A stretch of 64,000 bases of DNA from NCBI GenBank assembly GCA_030248135.1, contig JASANC010003263.1, forward strand, positions 52,636-116,635, written 5' to 3'. The notes beneath the pieces were generated by a model. That model ran no database searches, was not told the origin of the DNA, and was given only the letters and a program-made list of their open reading frames with translations. Made by a program: the position numbers and the translations under genes. Below are positions 47,401 to 57,180 of the stretch, piece after piece; the stretch's first letter is position 1, and the number at the start of each line of letters is the position of its first letter. Origin of the DNA: Theristus sp. LFF4_11 (lineage: Eukaryota; Nematoda; Chromadorea; Monhysterida; Xyalidae).

Positions 47401-47869
47401 AAATGCAATTTTAACCGGGGATCGGCAGCAGTGGACAATCGAGCAATTCGTTGACGAGCGCAACTTTTGCCGCTAAACTGTGTCCGAACACCACAAATCT
47501 CACGCCAGTATTCACCGCATCGCAGAATCTTCGGCCCTCTTTCTCGATGGACGCGGAGTTTGCTGAGAAAAGAAAACACATCGTCTGGTCTGAATGATTG
47601 GCTGCATTGGCCACTCTCTGACAGTCTCCATACAAGCGCAACAAACGAACTTAGCAAAGCGATGTTGTGAATCAACTGATTTTGAAGTGCGTTTGCATGC
47701 GCACTGCCTCATGCGCTTATTCAGCCAATCCATACAACACACAACAAACAAAACCTGGCTTTATTTGCTCAAACTGAAGCTCCCGCAAAATGCTGCGTGT
47801 TTCATCGACAATGTGTCGCAAATGTTCCGTGTTGCTGAAGAAACGTTCAACTTCGTCGCATAGCGCCAT
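35491..47869 (-). CDS. DSTYK: Dual serine/threonine and tyrosine protein kinase (DSTYK / Dusty kinase)
   Basis: N-terminal exons 47755-47869 (ATG at 47869), 47416-47562, 46684-46949, ~46193-46424, 45981-46101, ~45640-45841, ~45190-45547, 44939-45115, 44686-44785, 43020-43166 and ~38861-38989. Smaller exons follow at ~38650-38820, ~38350-38585 and ~37968-38060. Kinase exons run from ~37640-37725 down to ~35700, with a last exon ending at 35491. Key matches: [20 protein letters not shown] joined to [10 protein letters not shown] across the long intron; [17 protein letters not shown]; the glycine loop [24 protein letters not shown]-type lysine in [20 protein letters not shown]; catalytic loop [13 protein letters not shown] in place of DFG ([20 protein letters not shown]); then MAPELFSG and [18 protein letters not shown]. 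The DLG and the GT-P-HMAPE segment are typical of this kinase. One N-terminal junction near 46424 is not resolved in phase. Confidence 0.92.
36421..36789. mobile_element. Short inverted-repeat element, copy 2, carrying a nested MITE
   Basis: Ends AGTTGTTCCAGAGCTGGGG and CCCCAAACAACT match copy 1 at 11311-11602. The core AACAGCTAACTTATGCTTAA is also shared. A CAGTCGAAC-type MITE (36545-36697) interrupts it. It lies in an intron between DSTYK kinase exons. Confidence 0.65.
36545..36697. mobile_element. MITE related to CAGTCGAAC family, copy C, nested
   Basis: Diverged ends (CAGTCTAGCTGAATAACATA against TATGTTATTGAGTTAAAG) but the same inner arms: AACTAGCTGATTGGTCGGTG and CAACCAATCAGCCAGTTGG. 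The core TTTGGTTTGCACAGAAGGC is shared with copies D and E. Confidence 0.6.
39660..40410. repeat. Diverged ~330-bp tandem duplication in the DSTYK long intron
   Basis: The block GCTTGACCGATTTCAACGAA then CAGCTCAATCAATTCAGCAG recurs at about 39675, 40010 and (partial) 40375. TTTGTGTTTTGTCGTTTTTC followed by CACACTTTTTTATTGC occurs near 39808 and 40138. TTGAGCCATGGATTGCC-type segments occur near 39925 and 40252. Two and a half units, non-coding. Confidence 0.75.
40646..41056 (-). pseudogene. FLYWCH-type zinc-finger fragment, probably transposon-derived
   Basis: An intact frame holds a FLYWCH-like pattern: [14 protein letters not shown], then [14 protein letters not shown], then [17 protein letters not shown] fingers are often carried by MULE-type transposons and are common in nematodes. 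No transposase core follows, and the flanks hold short GTGCGGTCTTTTGG and CAAAATATGGC repeats. It lies in the long DSTYK intron, so it is more likely a mobile-element fragment than a host gene. Confidence 0.5.
41285..41420. repeat. GAGCCGAGCCCGATT tandem array
   Basis: About eight imperfect copies of a 15-bp GAGCCGAGCCCGATT unit. It is open in several frames only because the unit length is a multiple of three. Confidence 0.85.
41516..43061 (-). repeat. 42-bp minisatellite repeating a DSTYK 5' splice site
   Basis: About 36 copies of a 42-bp unit. On the DSTYK coding strand each unit reads GTAAGAACACTG, then CACTCAGTGCACTCAAACAC, then ACGTTCATTG. The last 30 nt equal the 3' end of exon 43020-43166 (encoding [10 protein letters not shown]). 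The first 12 nt equal the start of its intron. So each unit carries a GTAAGA donor. About seven units have CATATG in place of CATTG and are 43 bp long. The array starts exactly at the exon junction. The opposite strand gives CxxC-looking frames ([14 protein letters not shown]) that I regard as an artefact. Confidence 0.93.
46974..47100. mobile_element. MITE (CAGTCGAAC family), copy D, right end missing
   Basis: TA-flanked left end CAGTCGAACTCGATTACATA, then CCAATTAGCTGGTTGG and TGCACAGAATGCATGCA as in the other copies. The right terminal repeat is absent. It lies in a DSTYK intron. Confidence 0.65.
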
Positions 47870-49649
47870 TGACAAGCAACGCACGGTGGCTTTGCTTCCT
47901 CCGATGAATATGCTATGCTCACACAAAATCACAGCTGGCTGGCGCTCAAATGCTCCGCGAGATCTTCAAAACGCACACCATTTCAAGCCATAGCTCGCAC
48001 GCGCAAATGTTGAAAATGCTGGTTGAAAATGGTATACTTCGCAAAAAATTGAAAAAAAAATCGAGGGTTTTTAGACTTATAAGCGCTAAAAGTGCTGCAA
48101 AATGCAAATAGGGGGAATTAGGCCAGGGTATGGTTGCTAAGTGAAAAAGAAGCACCTTGTTGAGTTGTACAACCCCCTACCCTTAGTTGGAATCTGGTTC
48201 CATGGCCCGCTAGACCCCCCCCCCACTTTTTCGTGCAATCGGTGTTAAAAATGCAAAAACCCACCATTTTTAAAACCAAGAAACCGGTTTTGGTTACAGT
48301 ATAACATTTTGCTTCCTTTAGCTTTCAAGCAACAGTAGTGGCGAGAGAAACAGTAATTTTTGAATCAAGAAATTTCTTTTTGCTTCTTTTTTGCAGCGGT
48401 GGCACTCGGTGATTGGTCAAATTGACGTAGCACACGCAGATTGGTCCGCGGTGTGCATAAAGCGCTGGCGCAAGCCCCGAAAATTTTCAGTTGCTCACTT
48501 TTTTCGCCGTTCTTGCCCCATTCTGCCATGACCGTGCACTTGATGACGACGCGCACCAGTTACAGCGCTGGGCGTGGTGTCATCATCAGCAGCTTTGACC
48601 AAATACAGAGGTCATGGCTGCTGATGTTGGTCATCGGCTGCATCGTGCCCTGGGCAAGCGGCGTTGATTGCGGCGCGGCGGGAGATTACACCGAGGGTGA
48701 AGGCGTGTGGATGACCCTCAACGTGGCCGTCTCTGCCCTTCCCATCCGGCGCAGCTGTTATAGTCTGCTCCGTCACTCGCTCCCCGCTGCCGTGTCACAT
48801 TGGGCCCGGCGGAACACTACTTTCTCACCATGCAGTGGGGCAAAAATCGAATTTCAGGGGTCAAACAGAACGGCATGTGAACTGCCTGCCAGAGACATCT
48901 CTTTTGTGTTTCTCCAGATCACAAAGGCCAAGGTAAAAAATCAAAAACAGCGATTTGATTGAACCGAAACTGGCTGCTACTCGGTTGTATTTGTCTCGTT
49001 TGTTGCGTTGCTATTTGAGAAGTGCATGCATTTTTTGTTGTCGGTTGTCATGTTTTTCCTTTTCTGTGTTCATTGTTTTCATACTTTGTAAATATTTCAT
49101 TGCACGTGCGGCGCGTGCCACGTAGCAGCCATCTTTAGTTCAACTTTATTCGCTGTGTACAAAAAAGTTTTTACGGAGAGGAAGGAAGAAACATTGAAGA
49201 AACGTCTCTCGCAGACAGTTCATGTCCCAGCGCCATGCCGGACTGTTTGGAGATGATTTTTAGAAGGGGCGGGGAATAAAAACGCAGGCTTTCAACATTT
49301 CAAGTTACTGCATGCTGAGAAAACGTAGTCGGCCACCGGACAACCCTCTTTGGCAGGACAGCGGTTTGGACTCGAAGCGGAGTGGTGCGCAGCTTTCAAT
49401 GGTTGTTTTGGGCTTGACGTGCCTAGAGGGTTTGAAGCGTGCCGGGCGTCTCTGGTCCCTACTCTCGAGTTCTGCAGTCAGCACGCTTGTTCAACGGTGC
49501 CATGTGGTCGGTGTCAGCATCAGCAACCGTCTCCCCTGTCAATGGGTCGGGGACTGTGATGATGACACTGCGGTGACTGGGTCACGTGGTCGCGGTGTTC
49601 GGTTGTGTCAGAGCTGGAGGCGGAGCTATGGAGAGCCTCCCGTGAGCAA
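47870..49649. other. Upstream region of DSTYK; no confident gene
   Basis: Includes a C-rich low-complexity stretch near 48215. On the plus strand an open frame from ATG 48529 has a hydrophobic stretch (SWLLMLVIGCIVPWASGVDC) that could be a signal peptide or membrane helix, but I recognise no family. A second open stretch at 49312-49686 is likewise unassigned. These could be exons of a small gene or the unseen 5' part of the VPS3 gene. Confidence 0.35.
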
Positions 49650-50592
49650 CTCACTATCAAAATTGATCGACTTCGATCAATTTTGAGCAAAATTTTGAAA
49701 AATCCATATTTTGGAAACAGAACTGGTTGGCCTTCGCTTGGACTGAAGAAGACCACAACAACTGTTTCTTGCGACGCAAGAGACAATTCGTTGTCAAATC
49801 AAAGCATAAAAACCCAATTTTTTGGCATTTTCAAAATCTACTGTATCTTCTAGCATTCAAAAAACACTCACAAATTAAAGAATAATCTGTTATTTCAGTG
49901 CTTCTTTAATTTGGTGGTCGAAGAATCCCACTGAATCTCTCAAAAGCCAGAAAATTTCGTCAAAATTTCAAAAATGGTTGTTTTTCAAAGAAAAACATCC
50001 ATTTTACTGTTGTTTTGGTGAAATTCGGAATGTTGCATTCGGTTTTTTGCCAAACAACCAAACCGCTGCCTGCTAGCTGAAGTGCCGAAGAACGAACGGC
50101 CACAGGCAAACCCAAACGGCACCACCATCAAAATTGTTCGACTTCGACCAATTTTGAGTATAATTTTGAAAAATCCATATTTTGGAAACAGAACTGGTTG
50201 GCCTTCGCTTAGACTGAAGAAGACCACAACTGTCTCTTGCGTCGCAAGAGCCAATTCGTTGTCAAATCAAAACATAAAAATCCAATTTTCTAGCATTTTC
50301 AAAATCTGTCTTCCAGCATTCAAAAAAACATTCACAGAAACACTCACAAATTAAAGAGTCTGTTATTTCAGTGCTTCTTTAGTTTGGTGGTCGAAGAATC
50401 CCACTGAATCTTTCAAAAGCGAGAAAATGTTGTCAAAATTTCAAAAATGGTAGTTTTTCGAAGAAAAACATCCATTTTGGTGTTGTTTTGGTGAAATTCG
50501 GAATGTTGCATTCTGTTTTTGCCAAACAACCAAACCGCTGCCTGCTAGCTGAAAAGCCGAAGAACGAACGGCCACAGGCAAACCCAAACGGC
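49650..50592. repeat. ~470-bp direct tandem duplication
   Basis: Unit 1 (about 49650-50121) and unit 2 (about 50122-50592) match nearly throughout. Both contain AATCCATATTTTGGAAACAG, AAATTCGGAATGTTGCATTC and CAAACCCAAACGGCAC. Small indels separate them. No coding potential. Confidence 0.85.
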
Positions 50593-52016
50593 ACATTCGC
50601 TCGAGCGAACGTGCGCGTTCGGGACTAGAGCGTGCAGGCGACCAGGGCGGAGCAATCGCGGCCAGTCCGTTCCGGAGGGGCGACGCGACGAACGCCAGAA
50701 ACAGCTTGGCAAGTGAAGTAGCTGCAATTTCGTTTCATTGCATCTGTTGTCACCCACCGCAACTTGATTCAATCCATTATTCAAAATTTCAGCTTCCAAC
50801 CGAAAGTCGAAACGCACCCATCAAGTGGCCGGCCTGTCAGCGAACTTTCAAACGGCGCGACACACGACAAAGCCACCGACAACCGAGGAGCAACGTGCCT
50901 CCAGTTCGGACGTCAAACAAGCCGCATATCAGCCAGGTTAGTGGGTTTTGAGGGTGGTTTGCTGCATTTTCCTCGATAGGAGGTTCGTGATGATTAAAAA
51001 GCTCGATGTATGGATGTACTGGCTGCTGATTGGTTGGTTACACACCAGCAGGATTCAATGCAGTGCGAATGCAGTTCAGCCAATCCACCATGCTGGAAAA
51101 AACCAGCGTGTCTTGGAACGGTGGGAGGGCCTCTCGTGTGTTTTCGTTTTGTTTCGTTTTCGTTTTTTTTTCGGTGGTGTTCAGTCTGGTTTTGATCGTT
51201 CGACCATTTTTCAGCTGCCTTTTCTCGTTCGTTTACAGCCCGCCCTGTCGCGTCATCATCCATCCGTCATCCCCTTGCCTTAGCACCAACCAATCAACTC
51301 GTTGCCGTCGACGCGCAGACGCCTGGACGAGACCTCTGCTGCCAGCTTCATCCCGGCCCGTAGGTTGCAACAAAATGCACCCCAAAAACACCCGAAACGA
51401 GTTATCCCCATTCGCATTCACGTTGGGCGGCTTTGAAAACTACGTAAAATTTGTATATTCATTCAGTGAAAGTTCAGTTTTTTTGTGATATGCTGTGTTT
51501 TGTGATCTTGGTTTGTGTGATTCGTGAATGGTTTTCTTGTCGGGCCGGGCCGGGCCGGGATGAGCAGCACAACGGAGTGCACGCATGGGTCTCGTTGTCC
51601 ACTACGCCATCACCCGCTGCAAACGACAACGCAGAGCTGTCAGCTGATCAAAACCCGGAACGCCACGGCGCTTGTGACTGGTTGGTTACGAAAAAGTATT
51701 TTCAGGTCATTAAGATGTTCATTTGCAAACAGAGTGTGCTTTCTGTGTTTTCTATTTTCCGTTGCACGTTGATCAGTTTAGTAAACCTGGATGATCTTGG
51801 ATTGTGAGCAAAATGGCTTGGGTGCGGGTTGAATGCTTTTATTATCAGAGTTAATTAGAAAATGCAGAAATGTGCAGGGTGATCAAAAAGCGTCAATTTT
51901 AAAGCTCTTCGATTTCGCGACTGCATTAATGCCTGAACCTGAAATTTGCACCACTTCGTCAGTTTGGTTGCCATTTGTTGCGTAAATTCATCGAAATATC
52001 GTACTTGTTCGTGCAG
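50593..52016. other. Unassigned stretch upstream of recognised VPS3 exons
   Basis: Should contain the N-terminal CNH-domain exons of the VPS3 gene if it is complete, but none could be identified. A mariner-type terminus (CAGGGTGATCAAAAAGCG) lies near 51876, just upstream of the first recognised exon. Confidence 0.35.
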
Positions 52017-55000
52017 TGTGGAAGACCAAAAGATCAAGCAACGACTGCCGTTCCGCCAAGCACGACACCTTGGCAACTTTGACGGACGCCAATTCCTGGC
52101 GACCGACCGCTCGCTGCATCGTCTGAAGCCCGTCTCCTGGCATGCTCAGGTTTTTCATTTGCGTTTCTTCATGGCAAAGAGCAAGTTGCACTGTACATGT
52201 GTGTATTGAGCATGAAACCCGGGGGACCTCGTGGTGTACCACGGAACGATTCCTGTATACCGCAGCGCGTTTCGCACAACACGTTTACAGACGCTCTCCG
52301 GGTCGATCTCAAATCAGCCAAATTCAAGTCTGGTACTAACTTGTTTCATTCGAGCTTGCAACCAGCTGGAAAGACGCATGTGGTTCAAGCAGAGTGTCCC
52401 TCCGTGCTACACAGACGCCTCGTACTGGTCTCCAAACTCCGAATCTGCAGGTGAGCGCACTGCTTGCTGACGGTCAGCGGTGCGCATTGCGCAGACTGCC
52501 GTTGACCGTCTGCATTCGGAGTCGCACATCGCGCTGTACCGTTCGCTCTGTCAGCGCGCCGTGTTTCTCTTCTTGGCCGAATGTCAGTGGCGAGACGCGA
52601 AACAATGGGCAGTCGAGAGCGAGCTCGATGTTAGAGAGGTCGGCTGTGATGCTTTTTTGTGGCTCATCCACGCACTGGGATGATTTTGCACGATTCGGAA
52701 AAAAATGTTTTTTATCCGCACCTAGCGCATTGGAGTTTTTGTCTGGGCGCTCGGAGGATCGAACTGGGTGGGGGTGGGCACTTGACCTTAGTTTTTTGCA
52801 CGTATTTCTGGTTTAAACATTGCCTATAATGCCTGATCATTCTGATTCTGATAGTAAGTTGACTACTAATTTTCAGGTAATCAGCCTTTACGATGGTCTA
52901 CTGTCGTGCACAAGCACATTCACACGCACTCAGCCTCCGCTGCACATTCTACCAAACATCGAACGGGTCACGAGACGGCAACGAACGTTGGTCACTGAAT
53001 CGGAGCGATTTCTGACAGAACTCTTGTTTACCGTTCGATTTCGCGCCATCAATTCGAACAGAATGGTCAGTGGACTGGAGGATAGTCGGAAATCTTTGTG
53101 GTTTGACTTATTGTTTGGCAGCATCAGGGATTATGCAACTTGCTTTACTCAAATCACTCACATTCACGAATGTGTGTTTTACGCCCATTCAGGACATCGA
53201 CACAGCTCTGCTGAAACTCTGTGCGTGCGATCGGGCGGTCTTGGTCTTTTATGGTCTTGTGGAAAGTTTTCCGAGGCGGTTGACATCCTGAAACGATTGT
53301 TGATTGGGAAACTTAGTGATGAGAGTGGATGTTCGGGAGCTTGTCGAACTGCTTTCAGACAAGTAAGTTTTGGTTTGAAGTTGTTTTCACATTTTTCGCA
53401 TTTGAAAAGTAAAAACTGATCTCTTTTTCAATTCATCAAATTACTGAACTGTTTTAGGTCACTTAAGCAGGAACAATTGGAGAAATGGATCTAATGGTTA
53501 TTGGGCTTTGACAGCAATGCGGGTTTTGAGGTTAGTTCTTTCAAAGCTTGATTGCACTTTTTCTGCTTTTCTTTTCAGGTCATCGAGAAACAACAAGCGG
53601 AATTGCATGTTGGCACCATTGTGAGGCTGCTTGACCCCTATCCAGCAAAAAAATGTTTTTTCTGTACGCGTTTCTGGTGGAGCCTGGCGACCAGCAGTCC
53701 TTTGTGAAGGTACATGTATGCCCCATTGCAATTTTTGCAATTTTCTGTGACTGGCATTTCAAATAGTAACACCAATCCCAGCGGTGCAGGCAATCTGTGC
53801 ACGGAATTTTAATTTCTGAGCATTTGATTGATTTATTGTCCGCGTTTGACATGATCACTATTCAATAATGAGTCCCTCTTTTCTGCATCTGATATCGGCC
53901 AGGCCGAATGTAGAGAACGTCCTCTCCGTACAATCTGGTTGATTTGTAACACAGAGTTTTGCAGAGCCAAACTGAGATCAGCGAAGTCGAACTGTCTTCA
54001 CTGCACGACCAGCTCTCGATGGCGCTGATCGCTCAGCTGGTGCGATTGACCACCGGCGACGCACAGCAAACAGAGGTGTGCACGCCAGATACTTGTAGCC
54101 TGTCACGGGTCGGGTGGCGCGACGTCGACCCCACCCCATTTTTGCTGGCAAATTTAGTGTCACGCACAGCTGACTTCTCAACACACGGCTACATTGCATC
54201 TGATTATATGCTGTGTGCTTGCATGTGTACATGTCAGATGTACGAGTACGACGGTCAAAAATGTTTTGCGAATAGACACAAATGGTCGAAAATTTTTGCG
54301 TCAGCCCAAATTTTTTTGCGTCAACATGACCATTGTCTAGCAAACACTGGACGATGAACGCACGGACGCACAGCTACACGAGCACCGTGGCCAGTTGCGT
54401 CGCTTGATTGAACGCTCCCAATGGCTGGATGTGACGCGATTGGCTGAGCGTATGAAGCCACACCGACAACTGGACGCTGACCGCGCGTTCTTGTATGGAA
54501 AGGTTGGTGGGAATGGGTGGCTCGTAGCTTTTAGGATTTACGGTCGAACTCTATAAATTATAGGCAACCAACTGATTGGTTGGTGCTGCATGCTTTATGT
54601 GCAGGCATTGCTGTGGGAGCGGGGTTTGGTTTGCACAGAAAGCGTGCATCACGTGATCGATCACCAACCAATCAGCGGATTGCCTATAATTTAGTGTTCG
54701 ACTGTAGATTGCGGTTAAAAGGCTCAATCAGCAACTTCTAGCACAAGTACTGACACCGTATTGAAAAGGAAACCACATGATGACATGAAGTAAAAATAGA
54801 TCATGATGACTTGCCATGAAGACAGACAATGTGCCTGAAAGTATTTGAAAGTTTTCTTTCGCTTAGTTTTTTGTTCTAGTCTGGAGCGCACGAGGAGGCG
54901 CTGCGTGTGCTCGTGGACGACTTGCTGGACGTTGACAGCGCCGTGCAGTACTGTGAGTTGTATGCAGACAGCGCACACTCGGCTGCACTGTACAACACCA

Positions 55001-56042
55001 CACTGAACAGGGTCGCCGATGCTTACAGGTTTGTGGTCGTCTTGTTGTTGTTGGTGGTGGTGGTTGTCGCTTGCTTTTAGTGGCTTTTGTGCTTGAGTAA
55101 GTTGCACGTTTTTCTGATTGATTGGCTTCTGATGCTGAGTGGGGCACGCCGCACATCACTGATGAGAGCTCATCTCTTCGGCATGTTGCTCAGCAGGACG
55201 AAATGCAGAGATACAAGTTGGTTTCTTCGACCGACGGACGCTCTCTGCTTCAAGTGTCCATCCATTGCTAAAAACGTCAAAAATTTTAATTGTCAGTTTA
55301 CTACTATTCCTTATCTTACCATTTTTCCAGACAAACGCGTCTACCCTTGGGTCGTCTGATGAGCACAGTGCAGCATTGTGCCCCGTTCGTGTCAGTGCAG
55401 CAAATGCTGGGCACACTCCCATCGAGCATTCCATTGGCCGCCGTACAACACGCCATCCAGATTGGCTTCAACCAATCACTGGCGCACGCGGCAAGTCTCG
55501 ATCAAAGGCAGACGCTCGCTGAGGTGTACACGCAAAAAACTGCTTGTTGACGAGCAGACGTGCGTTGCGCTTTGGAATTCTGGGGCGTTTTTTGTAATGT
55601 TTGCTTTCTTGGTTGTATGTATCTCAGACATACTTGTGTGACGGTGTGGTGGAACGTGGTACGCTTTCTGGGTTCGCACGCCTGACAGATTTGCGACAAT
55701 GCGCACGTTCCCACACACGGTCGCATGGCTACGAACTGGACAAACGGTGTGGTGGAACAAGGAAGCGCGTGCAGTGCTTCATGTTGTGTGCACCACGTTG
55801 CGCGTCCACCCCACCGTTCGCACGAGTGTATCAATCAACTGCACAGCACGGAAGCGCTCTGCGTAATCCTATCAGCTGTTTGCAGCAACTGTGCGGTGTG
55901 CCACGACACGTTCGTTGCGGTTGACAGCGACTGTGTGCGCTACCGAACGCAGTCCGTGGTGCACGTGCACTGTGTGGCGCACAGACACGTGACCCACTGC
56001 AAACATTCCAGTCGGTCGTGCGTTCACGCCGAAAACTGCTGA
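52017..56042 (+). CDS. VPS3: VPS3/TGFBRAP1-like CORVET subunit, 5' part missing and frame interrupted
   Basis: CORVET-specific tether subunit acting with Rab5 on early endosomes. Exons: 52017-52149, 52451-52638, 52877-53065, 53193-53362, 53458-53530, 53579-53709, 53965-54075, 54341-54502, 54880-55028, ~55165-55210, 55331-55523 and ~55625 to 56042. Matches to the family: QRLPFRQARHLGNFDGRQFL (end of CNH domain); AECQWRDAKQWAVESELDVR joined to VISLYDGLL; QPPLHILPNIERVTRRQRTL; DIDTALLKL; GAHEEALRVLVDDLLDVDSA; VQQMLGTLPSSIPLAAVQHA; and a C-terminal zinc-binding end with CSNCAVCHDTF and VVHVHCVAHRH. Frame breaks appear near 52477, 53240 and 53655 (an A-run), and an in-frame TAA lies near 53496. 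The first ~450 residues are not found. It may be a decaying gene, or the breaks may be sequence errors. Confidence 0.82.
54541..54704. mobile_element. TA-flanked MITE (CAGTCGAAC family), copy E
   Basis: 164 bp, from CGGTCGAACTCTATAAATTA to AATTTAGTGTTCGACTG, with TA on both sides. Inner arms TAGGCAACCAACTGATTGG and CCAATCAGCGGATTGCCTA are inverted. It contains GTTTGGTTTGCACAGAAAGC like copies C and D. It lies in a VPS3 intron. Confidence 0.85.
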
Positions 56043-56459
56043 CTAAGCGAACTGCTGAATAATGGCCGTTTCGTGATAAACGTCTGTGAATGATGCATTG
56101 TGTCTGTTAATTATTGTTCACCTCCACAAAACTGTAACTTATTCATATTGTCCATTTCAACAAAGCTATCGGTTTTTATTGATCCAGGAATATCAAGTTT
56201 ATCAGCAATATGTGAAGCAAAACTTGGATAACTTACACATTTCACATCACCGTCAATCAAACCAAACTTTCAAAAATTACTGGTCGACCGGGCACCACAG
56301 CCGAGGAATGTTGCTGCTCATAATATGTACAGGGGTGGTACGAGTCACTGTTGTTGTTGTACTCGTAATCAATCTGAGGCTGGTTTCAAGAAACGACGTT
56401 TTCTTGCAACCGGTCCCTGGTCGTCGGAGTGATGTCGTGGCGATTGCGGCTCAATTCTA

Positions 56460-56790
56460 TTTTATTGTATCTTTCGATTTTTTTGGTATCATTGAATTTT
56501 TTCGGTATCATTGATTTTTTCGCATTAAATTTTTTCGGTATCATTGATTGATTTTTTTCGATATCATTGAATTTTTTCGGTATCATTAATTTTTTTCGGT
56601 ATCATTGAATTTTTTCGGTATCATTCGATTTTTTCGGTGTCATTGAATTTTTTTCGGTATCATTCGATTTTTTCGGTATCATTCAATTTTGTTCGGTATT
56701 TGCCTATCATTGTTATTTTATTGTATCATTGTTATTTTACGGTATCATTGTTACTTTACTGTATCATAGTCAGCACCGTCAGTTTATTGT
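56460..56790. repeat. TTTTTTCGGTATCATTGA tandem array
   Basis: About 12 imperfect copies of an 18-20-bp unit, TTTTTTCGGTATCATTGA, grading into ATTTTATTGTATCATTGTT variants. Confidence 0.88.
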
Positions 56791-56794
56791 ATCA

Positions 56795-57163
56795 GTGGTC
56801 AATTTTACGCATCATAATGGACACATAGCGATTCGGTGCGGTGCGCCCGGTGCTTGTACGCGATACGCTGAGCTATTGTTTCTCTAATATAGGCTTGCGA
56901 AGCCTTAGGAAACCTACACACAAAGTTTTGTAAGTTTCCTAAGGCTTCGCAAGCCTTTATTTAGAAAGAGATCAAAGGCAACACGCAACGCAGCGGCACA
57001 TTGCAGACACACTCGTCTGTTGTAGTCTCTAAGGCGCGCCTCATAGAACGCTGGGCACGATTTTGTTGTTTTACGGGCTGTGAACAACGTTTGATGAAAA
57101 ATTGCACCAATCTCTGATTAAACGAATCGCTATGTGTCCATTATTATGCGTAAAATTGACCAC
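56795..57163. mobile_element. 369-bp inverted-repeat element with internal palindrome
   Basis: The left end GTGGTCAATTTTACGCATCA continues to TAGCGATTCG, and is inverted at the right end (CGAATCGCTATGTGTCC to AAAATTGACCAC). A second inverted pair inside, GGCTTGCGAAGCCTTAGGAA against TTCCTAAGGCTTCGCAAGCC, forms a long hairpin. No coding frame. Confidence 0.82.
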
Positions 57164-57180
57164 AACACCGTTTGCGCTGT

